A stretch of 45,638 bases of DNA from Candidatus Poribacteria bacterium. Lineage in GTDB: Bacteria; Poribacteria; WGA-4E; PCPOR2b. The notes under the pieces were generated by a model. It saw only the letters and a program-made list of their open reading frames with translations, was not told where the DNA came from and made no database searches. Both the position numbers and the translations under genes were made by a program. Shown here piece by piece: positions 24,951 through 33,503 of the stretch. Where the stretch lies: positions 213,182 to 258,819 of the forward strand of contig PYIZ01000053.1 of the NCBI GenBank assembly GCA_003635265.1. The letters are read 5' to 3'. Positions within the stretch are counted from its first letter, which is position 1, and each line of letters starts with the position of its first letter.

Positions 24951-25998
24951 TCTACTTAAAGATCTCACTCAAGCGGATGCCATCCCTGGTCATGAAGAAG
25001 AGGTCAGGCGAATTTTTCAATCACATTTAGAAGGGGTTGGGGAAATTCAGAAGGATCGGTTGGGGAGCATCTTTTGCACAAAGAACGGGAGTGCGAAAAA
25101 GCCGCGGATTCTGCTTGATTCACACATGGATGAAGTCGGCTTTATCGTTCAGCATGTGACGGGCGCGGGATACGTCAAATTTCTGACTGTCGGTGGGTGG
25201 TGGGCGCACACGCTGCTTGCACAACGCGTCAATATTTTGACAAAACAGGGCAAAGTTTCCGGCGTGATTGGTTCTACGCCGCCCCATCTTCTAAGCACCG
25301 GTTCGCGTGATAAGGTGATGGATATTAAAGACCTGTACATCGATATTGGAGCAGAAAGTGCCGAACAGGCGATGGAGGAGTATGGGGTAAAGCTTGGCTG
25401 CCCGATTGTTCCTTATGGTCCGTTTATGCCGATGAGAAACCCGAAGCTGTTTTCCGCAAAGGCATTTGATAATCGTGTGGGCGTGGGTTTGGTTATTGAA
25501 ACTCTCCAGCAATTGGAAGACCATCCAAACACAGTCATCGGCACCGGGAGCGTACAGGAGGAGGTCGGGCTGCGTGGTGCTAGAACGGTTGCCGCCGCAG
25601 CGGAGCCGGATGTCGCGATTGTGCTAGAAGGACCACCCGCAGATGATTTGCCGGGTTCTAGTAGTGACAGCTTGCAGGGGAGATTAGGTGGCGGTGTGCA
25701 GATTCGGTTGTATGATCCGTCCATGATTGCCAATCCCCGTTTGACAGAACTCACAATTGAAACTGCAACCGCGCATCAGATTCCACATCAGATTGCTGTG
25801 CGTACTTCCGGGGGAACGGACGCCGGGGCAATCCACCAAGTTGGGCGTGGTGTACCATCAATCGTGCTAGGCGTGCCAGCACGTTATGTCCACAGCCATG
25901 TGTCGATCATCAATATAGATGATTACCGAGCGACGTTAGACCTACTGCTGCGTCTGATTCCGCAACTCGATTCAGTCGTAGTAGATAATCTTGTGTAG
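24931..25998 (+). CDS. M42 family metallo-aminopeptidase
   Basis: The 355-residue product has the M42 metal ligand set in order: His65 and Asp67 in LLDSHMDEVGF, Asp180 in KAFDNRVGVG, the catalytic Glu210-Glu211 pair in TGSVQEEVGLRGA, Glu233 in IVLEGPP (usually Asp or Glu), and the C-terminal His in RYVHSHVSI. Such enzymes form dodecameric tetrahedral cytosolic particles that trim N-terminal residues from peptides; some are called deblocking aminopeptidases. ATG 24931 has AGAAAGGGA upstream; a GTG codon just before is in frame but is not needed. Its stop is 10 bases from the stop of the convergent VWA gene. Confidence 0.9.
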   Translation: MSETSVDLLKDLTQADAIPGHEEEVRRIFQSHLEGVGEIQKDRLGSIFCTKNGSAKKPRILLDSHMDEVGFIVQHVTGAGYVKFLTVGGWWAHTLLAQRVNILTKQGKVSGVIGSTPPHLLSTGSRDKVMDIKDLYIDIGAESAEQAMEEYGVKLGCPIVPYGPFMPMRNPKLFSAKAFDNRVGVGLVIETLQQLEDHPNTVIGTGSVQEEVGLRGARTVAAAAEPDVAIVLEGPPADDLPGSSSDSLQGRLGGGVQIRLYDPSMIANPRLTELTIETATAHQIPHQIAVRTSGGTDAGAIHQVGRGVPSIVLGVPARYVHSHVSIINIDDYRATLDLLLRLIPQLDSVVVDNLV

Positions 25999-26008
25999 TA
26001 TTTGGGAT

Positions 26009-27943
26009 TTAGGAATCCTGTGCCTTAAAGCTGATTGCTTTGTTGACCAGATACATTAGCTCAACAACACCCTCATGGTCGATTTCCGGGAACGCATCTT
26101 TAACAACTTGATGGGCAACATCTAAACTACCATCTTTTGCCCAATAGCTTTCGCGGAGGATCTCGGCAAATTCTGCCACCGCAGCGGCTAACCGAAACGT
26201 CGCGGGAGCGGTATCGAATGATTCATGGAGTTGTGATACGGTGATTTCTTCGCTCACTTCGGTGACCCTATGGCTATCAGCATCTGCGTAGCGAATCGAA
26301 ACCGTTGCCATTTTTCCCGTTGCGTCTGGATGCAGTTTAACCTCGTACAGAGCGGTTACTTGATGTCCTGAGCCCACCTCTCCAGCATCAACGCTGTCAT
26401 CGCGGAATTGCTCATGCTCGAGACGACGGTTCTCATAACCCAGCAATCGAAAACGACTGATAACTTCAGGATTAAAATCAACTTGGATCTTTGCATCTTT
26501 TGCAATCAACTGTAGCGTTCCGGTTACGTTTTCAACGAATATCCGCTTGGCTTCGGAGAGTGTATCGACATATGCATAGTTACCGTTGCCTGTGTCGGCG
26601 AGTCGTTCCATAAGAACGTCATTATAGTTTCCCATGCCGAAACCGACCGTTGAGAGTGTAATCCCTTTATCAACGTAAGTACGTATCTCTTTAAGAATTG
26701 CATCGGGACCTGTTTTGCCGACATTGGCAACTCCGTCTGAGCAGAGAATCACGCGGTTGATATGATTAACGCTTGCATTGCGCCAAGCCAGATTATATCC
26801 AATTCGCAGACCTTCTTCGGCGTTAGTCGATCCACCCGGCCTCAGGGAATTGATAGCAGCCAAGATTTCAGTACGCCGCCCGATTCCTGTGTGTGGAAGC
26901 ACAAGTCTGCCGTGAGAACCGTAAACCACAATGCCCACCTTGTCGGTAGGACGGAGTTGCCCAACAAGGAGCTTTAATGCCTTCTTTACCAATTCCAAAC
27001 GATTCTCTTTTTTCATTGAACCGGACACATCAATGACAAATGTGAGGGTAGCATCTTTCCGATGTTCGTCCGGGATTACGCGCCCTTGCAGTCCGATACG
27101 CAAGAGTTGAAGTCGCTTCCCTTCACCGAATTTTGATGGCGCACCGTCGATGTGGATGGCAAATGCACTATCCGTCGGCGGGTCATAATTGTAATCAAAT
27201 GCGTTGACAAATTCTTCGACGCGGACAGCTTCCGCTGGTGGCAAATATCCGTCTGTCAGGTATCGGCGCGTTACAGAATAGGAACCTGTATCAACGTCCA
27301 TCCCAAATGTTGAAAGGTGGTCATCCTCGGTGTCAATAAATGGATTGGTACCGGATCCTTTGAAATACATATCGTGATACGCTTCACCATTCGGGGGTTT
27401 CAGCGGTGGTGCCGCGCTACCCAAAATAATGTTTTCCACGACATTACCCGAGGCATCGCGGGGTGCACCAATGTGTTCAACCATAGCAAGTCCCGCCGGA
27501 CGTTCAAAAGCGGCCTTCACCTGTACGGTGCCGCCAAGACCACGATCGACACTGGCGGACGCATCACTTGGAGCGGTTGCGGTGGGACCGACTGCTTTAG
27601 GGACGTTGGGATTAATGGGGGTATCGAGTTTAGCCACTTTATTAGAAAACTCAAGCACTGTTTGCGGTTGAATGGAACTCGCAGGACGGGCAGCAGCATG
27701 GGTTGTAATTCTTGGCTGCATTTGAACCGTTTCTGCGGCAAAAACAGGCTTGTCCATTGGCATGACCCGCCTAGCTAAAAGAGGCATCCGGCGTTCGATG
27801 GGTGAAAGCATCTCTACAGTCACTGCATCTTTGAGTTGGTTGGTTTGAGTTCGAGGTGTGTAGAATGTACTCGCGATTATCATGATGATACAGTGTAGCA
27901 GCAGTGATACCATCAATGCTCCTGAAATTCTTTTGGCCTTCAC
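26009..27943 (-). CDS. YfbK-like von Willebrand factor A protein with TonB-like N-terminal anchor
   Basis: The 644-residue product has one N-terminal membrane segment (about 9-27) with Ser13 and His17 spaced as in the TonB anchor (SLLLH), then a low-complexity Pro/Ala/Gln region. From about 205 it follows the YfbK pattern: NPFIDTEDDHLSTFGMDVDTGSYS and LPPAEAVRVEEFVNAF, a VWA domain with MIDAS motif DVSGSMKKENR, and the C-terminal DUF3520-like domain. VWA domains bind metal and partner proteins. Family members are usually lipoproteins or secreted; the role is unknown. ATG 27943 follows GGGAGGA. Confidence 0.88.
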   Translation of the reverse strand: MKAKRISGALMVSLLLHCIIMIIASTFYTPRTQTNQLKDAVTVEMLSPIERRMPLLARRVMPMDKPVFAAETVQMQPRITTHAAARPASSIQPQTVLEFSNKVAKLDTPINPNVPKAVGPTATAPSDASASVDRGLGGTVQVKAAFERPAGLAMVEHIGAPRDASGNVVENIILGSAAPPLKPPNGEAYHDMYFKGSGTNPFIDTEDDHLSTFGMDVDTGSYSVTRRYLTDGYLPPAEAVRVEEFVNAFDYNYDPPTDSAFAIHIDGAPSKFGEGKRLQLLRIGLQGRVIPDEHRKDATLTFVIDVSGSMKKENRLELVKKALKLLVGQLRPTDKVGIVVYGSHGRLVLPHTGIGRRTEILAAINSLRPGGSTNAEEGLRIGYNLAWRNASVNHINRVILCSDGVANVGKTGPDAILKEIRTYVDKGITLSTVGFGMGNYNDVLMERLADTGNGNYAYVDTLSEAKRIFVENVTGTLQLIAKDAKIQVDFNPEVISRFRLLGYENRRLEHEQFRDDSVDAGEVGSGHQVTALYEVKLHPDATGKMATVSIRYADADSHRVTEVSEEITVSQLHESFDTAPATFRLAAAVAEFAEILRESYWAKDGSLDVAHQVVKDAFPEIDHEGVVELMYLVNKAISFKAQDS

Positions 27944-28194
27944 TATATTCCTCCCGATTTGGTATCTGTGGTACTATAAAGAATAACCTATTGACAGGTT
28001 ACGGTAGTTTGAGTTAGCAAACAGAAGCTATGCACGCCAGCAGTAGGCGCAAGTTGTATGCCAACAGGTATGTTCGGACATAGGCCCTGAATTCACTGGC
28101 TTCGTAGTCACAGAGTCTGTTTCAATGCCCAAAACGGTTTAGAAAGCCCAAGCCGGTATGCACTAAGCGGTGCAACCCCAAGGAGTGAGAACCG

Positions 28195-29439
28195 ATGCAC
28201 CCAAACATACTACAAAAGATTTTAGACCGCTACATCGGTAGCTTCCTTTGCTTTCTGCTTGGTGGATTTCAGTCTCGCGTGGCTGTGCAGCATCGTTATC
28301 CACAGCGGATCCTGCTCATTCAGTTGTCTGCGATTGGTGACACCGTTTTGGCAGTTCCAACAATTCGGGCAATTCGGAATCGGTTTCCCAATGCGCACGT
28401 GGCAATGATTGCCTCGTCTATCAATCTCCGATATTTGGAAGGCTGCCCTTATGTAGATCAGCACATTCCTTGTCGCTTAGAAGAGTTGCTGAAATCACCA
28501 CAGAAATTGATAGCGTTTATCGGCGCATTGCGCCATCAGAAATTTGATTGTGTGATCGACTTTGAGCATTGGGCTAGGTTCAGCGCGCTGATCGCTTACG
28601 GCAGTGGTGCCTCAAGGCGCATCGGATTTCGCGCGACGGGTCAACATCGACACTACCTATTCACCGATGTGGTCGACCATGTGGCGGGACAACATGAGGT
28701 AGTAAACTTTCTGAAAATAGCGAGGTTATTGGGGTGTCCAATTGGGAAAATCGATCTGGAGGTGTGGTTGAACAGGGAAGAGTGGGATTGGGCGAAGGAA
28801 TTCTTTAATGGGTTGGGTATCAATCCGAATAAACCGGTTATTGCTATCCATCCGGAGGCTGGTAGGCGTGGCGAACCGAGAAGACGGCTCCCCCAAGATA
28901 GATTTGTAGCTCTCATCGACGCGTTGGTGGAACGGTATAGCGCACAAATTATCTTGACGGGCGCTCCCTCAGAGCTTGAAGTTTCACAACAAATTGCCGC
29001 GCAAACTCGCGCACCTTGCGTTGTCGCAGCCGGTAAGACCGATATCAATCAACTCGCTGCACTCTTCGCTAACACGGATTTTGTTATCTGCGGGAATTGC
29101 GGACCGATGCACCTCGCTGCTGCCGCCGGTACGCCGGTCGTCGCGCTACATGGACCGACAAATCCCTCACAATGGGCACCTTGGGGAAGTGGACATACAA
29201 TTGTTCATGTGGACGTGCCGTGCAGCCCATGTCTTAATCTCGGTTTTGAGTATGGCTGTTCAGCACTTTCTGACGGGACCTCACCCTGTATGCACACGAT
29301 ACAGGTCCATGAAGTTCTCAAAGCCTGTGAAAGGTATCTGATTAATGGACAGCGGAGGGGAGAACGATTAGGTGCAGGGAGCGTTTTCGAGACAGAGATG
29401 ATAAGATGTAAACAGACTACTTTGCCCGTTTTGCGCTAG
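28195..29439 (+). CDS. Glycosyltransferase family 9 (heptosyltransferase-like)
   Basis: The 414-residue product has the GT9 layout: the N-terminal ILLIQLSAIGDTVLAVPTIRAI nucleotide-fold start at about residue 39, GGEP-like VIAIHPEAGRRGEPRRRLP mid-protein, and the donor-site segment NTDFVICGNCGPMHLAAAAGTP with VVALHGPTNPSQWAPWG. WaaC/WaaF/WaaQ-type enzymes add heptose to lipopolysaccharide core at the cytosolic face. About 38 extra residues precede the usual start, with a hydrophobic patch (FLCFLLGGF) that may help membrane association. AAGGAGTGAG precedes the ATG. The stop overlaps the convergent gene by 4 bases (CTAG). Confidence 0.88.
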   Translation: MHPNILQKILDRYIGSFLCFLLGGFQSRVAVQHRYPQRILLIQLSAIGDTVLAVPTIRAIRNRFPNAHVAMIASSINLRYLEGCPYVDQHIPCRLEELLKSPQKLIAFIGALRHQKFDCVIDFEHWARFSALIAYGSGASRRIGFRATGQHRHYLFTDVVDHVAGQHEVVNFLKIARLLGCPIGKIDLEVWLNREEWDWAKEFFNGLGINPNKPVIAIHPEAGRRGEPRRRLPQDRFVALIDALVERYSAQIILTGAPSELEVSQQIAAQTRAPCVVAAGKTDINQLAALFANTDFVICGNCGPMHLAAAAGTPVVALHGPTNPSQWAPWGSGHTIVHVDVPCSPCLNLGFEYGCSALSDGTSPCMHTIQVHEVLKACERYLINGQRRGERLGAGSVFETEMIRCKQTTLPVLR

Positions 29440-31091
29440 CGGCATGTTATCCGAATTACACCCTCGTAGGGGGTTATGGGAGTAATCAGCAGCCGCGCTG
29501 TCTCGTGGTTCATTGTCCAATTGTCGTCGGAACTATAGATCTTATGTGCGGTAAGACCACCATTGATCTCTATTTCGTTCGTTCCGTGAACGATCCTTGC
29601 CGGCTCCTTATCGAGGAAAATAACATCAGTCTGGGCTAGGTCGTGTTCCATCTCCCCGATATATAAACTCCCCTCTTTGCGCAAACCAAATTCAAGTTGA
29701 AGTGGGATGCGCGCCTCCCCTTCTGTTGTAATCCGAAGCTCCAAACCGTCTGAAGTTGGTTCAATCTGTGTGAAAATCCGTAGATTCAACGGGATTACTT
29801 CCCGCCTTGTCGATGTGGGTTTGTATACATATTGAATAACTTGATTTTGGGTGAGGTATCGCCTGCCGTCCGTCGCGAGTCCTGCCGGTGAATAATCTCG
29901 AAAACCGTGGTAGATATATTTGATCCGAAATCCATCAATAATTACCCCGCCGTTTCGTAGAGAAAACAGGATCGGCTTATCACCGATGATTGTCAGACCC
30001 GTTTGGTCCCTCTGAATTCGTGCGATATTTGACTGCGTGTATTTTCTTTCATACCGACGGGGAAGCGGGATCCGAGTAATCCAATCGTTGTTCCGTTCGG
30101 ACTCGATCGAAAGGAGGTCACCGATATCAGCAGTCATGAAAAAGCGGGAAACACCTTCTCCCTTGAAGTTACGGTTGGGGTTGTTCAGGTTTGGACGGAT
30201 AAGACCATTGTCGATGCGACAAAGGTAGGTCGATAATGTTAAGTCAGCTGCGGTAGCGTAGTATCCGTTGTGATCGATAATTGACATATTTTTCCAGACA
30301 CTATAGCCGGTGGGTAGACCGTTCTCCGTGCCCTTGTAATCCGAAAATTCGGTCGCTATTTCACCACTGGGGTGGAGGGTATAAAGTAAAAAATTAAGGC
30401 TGCGCCGAACATACTCTAGCAAGGCGGGACGATTTAATTTCTCGGCAAGACTGGATAACATGGCATTGGACTGCATACTGTAGATAGGACTTCGATCGTC
30501 ATAGACCCCCTCACTATTCATATTAATGCCTTCTTGTAGGTAACTTTCTGCTCTTCCTGAAGCGACGCTATCCCCGAACTGTTTGTCAAATTCTACGAGT
30601 GCAGCTGCGGCCACCCAACAGTCATGGGAAGTAAAAACGGGTTTATTCTTAATCGCCTCTACACCTTTGCGGAGGAAAGTTTCGATCGCGTGAAGCAATG
30701 CTTGGTGTTGCTCCTCACGAGCGAGCCATCGGTACGCCCGAAAGAGTGCGTGTGCAGCCTCAGCCACAGTGGGAGTCGCGTGTATTTCACCGCGGGTGTA
30801 TCCGTCAATTGTTCCATCTGCACGTTGAGAATGAGTGAGAAATCGCATCGCTAAATGAAGTCGATTAACTAGTTCGCAGTTACGATAGTATTGGGAATCT
30901 GGAGTCATATAGAGAACTGCCAGGGAGGCAAGCGTGTTTGCCGCTGCGAGCGGTTCACATACCCAATGCTCTGGACATCGGAAGCCCCCATAATTGCGCT
31001 CCGATGGATCTAGTACCTGCAATCGCAGCGCTTGTGCAGCAAAGGCTTCTACCGCTGCTAATACAGTTTCATAGTGAATTCTTGTCGTCAT
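29436..31091 (-). CDS. Alpha/alpha-toroid-like protein, possibly polysaccharide-active, function unknown
   Basis: The product (551 residues from ATG 31091 with GAGGATAGG upstream) has an N-terminal helical half with repeating paired helices (LAAANTLASLAVLYMTP, VAEAAHALFRAYRWL, SNAMLSSLAEKLNRP) and a strand-rich C-terminal half from about 330, such as TGLTIIGDKPILFSLRNGG and IPLQLEFGLRKEG. This is the general layout of heparinase-like lyases and other alpha/alpha-toroid plus beta-sandwich proteins. I see no family catalytic motif with certainty. No signal peptide is present, which argues against secretion. Confidence 0.7.
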   Translation of the reverse strand: MTTRIHYETVLAAVEAFAAQALRLQVLDPSERNYGGFRCPEHWVCEPLAAANTLASLAVLYMTPDSQYYRNCELVNRLHLAMRFLTHSQRADGTIDGYTRGEIHATPTVAEAAHALFRAYRWLAREEQHQALLHAIETFLRKGVEAIKNKPVFTSHDCWVAAAALVEFDKQFGDSVASGRAESYLQEGINMNSEGVYDDRSPIYSMQSNAMLSSLAEKLNRPALLEYVRRSLNFLLYTLHPSGEIATEFSDYKGTENGLPTGYSVWKNMSIIDHNGYYATAADLTLSTYLCRIDNGLIRPNLNNPNRNFKGEGVSRFFMTADIGDLLSIESERNNDWITRIPLPRRYERKYTQSNIARIQRDQTGLTIIGDKPILFSLRNGGVIIDGFRIKYIYHGFRDYSPAGLATDGRRYLTQNQVIQYVYKPTSTRREVIPLNLRIFTQIEPTSDGLELRITTEGEARIPLQLEFGLRKEGSLYIGEMEHDLAQTDVIFLDKEPARIVHGTNEIEINGGLTAHKIYSSDDNWTMNHETARLLITPITPYEGVIRITCR

Positions 31092-31110
31092 CAACCTATC
31101 CTCTTCAATA

Positions 31111-31161
31111 TAGGTCGGGCAAGTCGCTTTGGATCCCGATTTATCGGGGATACCCGACCTA
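31111..31161. repeat. Nested palindromic intergenic repeat
   Basis: An outer inverted repeat TAGGTCGGG / CCCGACCTA encloses an inner CCCGATTTATCGGG palindrome. It lies just upstream of the toroid-like gene and is of the same class as the palindromes near 4210 and 45060. The rest of 31095-31276 holds no gene. Confidence 0.55.
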
Positions 31162-31276
31162 CGGAGAGGGAATATTGTTGGGTTTCACAGTTCCGTGTTC
31201 AACCCAATCTATGCCGTTCTCGCGATAATCGAGACTACGCGGGACGTGCTGCCAAATATCAACACACCCTAGCCAT

Positions 31277-31945
31277 CTACTTCGTAATCATGTCCCTTGG
31301 GGCGAGATGGGAGATTCGGTTCAAATAACGCAATTGCATCCCTCGTGTCGCTCTTCGGATTTTACTAATTGCTGCATTTTGATGTTCAAAGCGATCTGAG
31401 TCATCGTTGGGCGGTATGCCAAAAAATGTCCCGATCAGCGTCGATAAAAATGCGCCGTGGGAGATTGCCGCGATCCGCTCATCGGTTTCGGCGTGGGTAG
31501 CTTCCAGGTGTGCAACGAAGTTTGTAGCGTTCTGGTCGGCTCGCTGAAGCATCAACTCGACATTTTCCCATTGATCAAATAACCAGCCTTCGTCCGTAAC
31601 GTCTTGAGGCAGAACTACATTGGGGCAAACTTCTTTCATTTCTGAGCGCGTTAGTCCGGGCAGTGTGACGCCAAATCTGCCAACACTTTCCTCCCATATC
31701 CCATCCCATTCGTGGAGTCCAGTATATACGTGGGGCGCAAGCGAGAGAATGCCCCCTATAATCTCAGCGGTCTGCAAAGCTCTGAGCATCGGGCTGCAAT
31801 AGAGGTGGCTGATTCCTTCCCTTTGCAGGGCTTTGCCAACATAGTGCGCCTGTTGTCTGCCCAGATCTGATAGTGGTGGGTCTGCGACGTGAGGGAGTCC
31901 AGCATTGTTGGTGGACTGTCCATGACGGATTAGGTAAAGTTCCAT
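31277..31945 (-). CDS. Histidine phosphatase family protein (phosphoglycerate mutase-like)
   Basis: The product (222 residues) begins MELYLIRHGQSTNN with the phospho-accepting His8 of the RHG motif. It also has LYCSPMLRALQTAEII, containing the second conserved Arg, an acid in LHEWDGIWEE and the second catalytic His in AAISHGAFLSTLIG. An in-frame ATG at 31957 is part of the GGAGAG ribosome binding site, so ATG 31945 is the start. Substrates in this branch range from sugar phosphates to cobalamin or nucleotide intermediates; none is indicated by context. Confidence 0.88.
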   Translation of the reverse strand: MELYLIRHGQSTNNAGLPHVADPPLSDLGRQQAHYVGKALQREGISHLYCSPMLRALQTAEIIGGILSLAPHVYTGLHEWDGIWEESVGRFGVTLPGLTRSEMKEVCPNVVLPQDVTDEGWLFDQWENVELMLQRADQNATNFVAHLEATHAETDERIAAISHGAFLSTLIGTFFGIPPNDDSDRFEHQNAAISKIRRATRGMQLRYLNRISHLAPRDMITK

Positions 31946-32071
31946 AAATCTCTCCATAATGTGTTAGGGTCAGATATTAAATCTCGTCTGTAAGAAAAAA
32001 ATCGCCCTAAAGTGATAGTCACATCAATGAAGAGTGACGCGGGTTATTAGCACGAAAACTCCGCATACCTC

Positions 32072-32827
32072 CTATTCAGGTATATGGAGCTGATTGATTA
32101 ATGACGCGCTATACCCGCCTCCAAATCCGTTGTCGATATTCACAGCAGTCACGCCCGAAGCACAACTATTCAGCATACTCAACAAGGCTGCGACGCCGCC
32201 GAAACTCGCTCCGTAACCGATGCTTGTCGGCACGGCGACGACAGGCTTATCCACCAATCCGCCCACAACGCTTGCTAAGGCGCCCTCCATGCCTGCCACG
32301 ACAACGAGGACACGCGCTTGGATCAGTTTTTCATGGTTATTGAGTAGGCGATGCAACCCGGCAACGCCGACATCATACAGCCGCTCCACCCGGTTGCCCA
32401 TTATTTGTGCAGTTTCTACGGCTTCCTCAGCTACAGGAAGATCGGACGTACCAGCGGATACAACTAAGATGCCATCATGTAATTCACCGGTGGGTTCCCC
32501 GATGGTGATAGTACGTCCCAATTCATTGAAGCGAGCGGAGGGATCGAGGGACGTTAATGCATCGTACATTTCGGGGGTAGCGCGGGTGGCGAGGAGGAGA
32601 TGACCGGCGGCGAGAATACTTTTGCTGATTTCCGTTACCTGATAGACCGTTTTTCCTTGACAAAAAATAACTTCCGGAAAGCCTTTGCGTAATTGCCTAT
32701 GATGATCGACTTTGGAAAACCCCAGATCTTCAAATGGCAGATGACGCAAAGATTGTATTGCCTCGTCAACGTCAACGTCACCGCGTTTAACATCCTCCAA
32801 GAGCACGCGTAATCTGTCGAGGTTCAT
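32072..32827 (-). CDS. larB: Nickel pincer cofactor biosynthesis protein LarB
   Basis: From ATG 32827 the 251-residue product matches LarB: an N-terminal helical part ending FEDLGFSKVDHHRQLRKGFPE, then a PurE-like domain with ILVVSAGTSDLPVAEEA, DVGVAGLHRL, VLVVVAGMEGALASVVGGL and VPTSIGYGASFGG. LarB carboxylates nicotinic acid adenine dinucleotide, the first step towards the (SCS)Ni pincer cofactor of lactate racemase and related enzymes. larC, larE and larA are not in the window. A frame extension to 32920 runs through a hairpin and is not coding. GGAGC lies about 10 bases before the ATG. Confidence 0.9.
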   Translation of the reverse strand: MNLDRLRVLLEDVKRGDVDVDEAIQSLRHLPFEDLGFSKVDHHRQLRKGFPEVIFCQGKTVYQVTEISKSILAAGHLLLATRATPEMYDALTSLDPSARFNELGRTITIGEPTGELHDGILVVSAGTSDLPVAEEAVETAQIMGNRVERLYDVGVAGLHRLLNNHEKLIQARVLVVVAGMEGALASVVGGLVDKPVVAVPTSIGYGASFGGVAALLSMLNSCASGVTAVNIDNGFGGGYSASLINQLHIPE

Positions 32828-32842
32828 TGAACGTCTGCTCCA

Positions 32843-32885
32843 GATAAAGAAACCACAGGTATTCAGTGTTTCCACCTGTGGTTTC
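32843..32885 (-). terminator. Hairpin terminator downstream of the YtxH-like gene
   Basis: A perfect 12-base stem (32849-32860 with 32874-32885, arms GAAACCACAGGT and ACCTGTGGTTTC, 13-base loop) lies between the ytxH-like stop and larB. Read on the minus strand it is followed by a short T-rich run, so it could end the upstream transcript. Confidence 0.5.
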
Positions 32886-32894
32886 TGTGTTGGG

Positions 32895-32938
32895 ACAGGT
32901 TGTAAATTGCATGGATCCAAATATACAACCTGTTTTTT
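32895..32938 (+). terminator. Hairpin followed by T6, terminator-like on the plus strand
   Basis: A perfect 10-base stem ACAGGTTGTA / TACAACCTGT (32895-32904, 32924-32933) is followed on the plus strand by TTTTTT. No plus-strand gene lies just upstream, so it may act on antisense or read-through transcription, or simply be a second hairpin after the minus-strand gene. Confidence 0.4.
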
Positions 32939-32949
32939 CAGGGTGAAAT

Positions 32950-33315
32950 TTAACTATCGGCTTCGGCTTCTTCCTCGTCTTTATCGTTCGACAGGATATT
33001 TGCCAGTTCCGACTTCTTTTCGACAAAAGCAGATTTACCTGCTTCGACAGCAGCTTTCACGCTCTCGGTCGCGTCATCTACTCGTGCCTTTCCTTTGTCG
33101 ACCAGTTCGGTAACTCTTTCGGTCGTTGCGTCCCTTGCGCGATGGGCGGTGCTGATTGTTCTATCTCTGACATCCGTTGAAGCATCACGAATTTTCTCTC
33201 GTGTTTCCCTGCCCGCCATGGGGGCAAAGAGTAACCCGAGAAGAGACCCGATCAAGCCTCCCGTAAAGAATGCCAGAAGGACAACAAGCCCATTGCCTTG
33301 TTTTTCGTTATCCAT
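32950..33315 (-). CDS. YtxH-like small membrane-anchored protein
   Basis: The 121-residue product has one glycine-rich membrane segment (about 9-32, GLVVLLAFFTGGLIGSLLGLLFAP) followed at once by the RETREKIRD pattern typical of YtxH domains. A long charged helix then runs to an acidic end (KDEEEAEADS). YtxH proteins are general-stress-type membrane proteins of unclear role. The DUF948 protein 188 bases upstream is like YtxG, the operon partner of YtxH in Bacillus. Start ATG 33315 follows AAGGAGG. Confidence 0.75.
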   Translation of the reverse strand: MDNEKQGNGLVVLLAFFTGGLIGSLLGLLFAPMAGRETREKIRDASTDVRDRTISTAHRARDATTERVTELVDKGKARVDDATESVKAAVEAGKSAFVEKKSELANILSNDKDEEEAEADS

Positions 33316-33503
33316 TTGGACAACCTCCTTAGTTATGGTTAAGCGTTTAGGCTACAATGACGCCTATTTTCACTATTTTTCGGATAATAACTCGTCAGTG
33401 GATCTGAGATGTGAGAGTGTAACAGTCTATCATTCCTGATGTTCCACACTCTCATCAATTGAGTAACGCACAGATTGCTAAACCGACATCACAAAATATG
33501 GAT

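Noticed and set aside
27944..28194. Possible tRNA or small RNA in the divergent gap
   Set aside because: No cloverleaf could be drawn; only weak promoter-like hexamers and short palindromic bits are seen.
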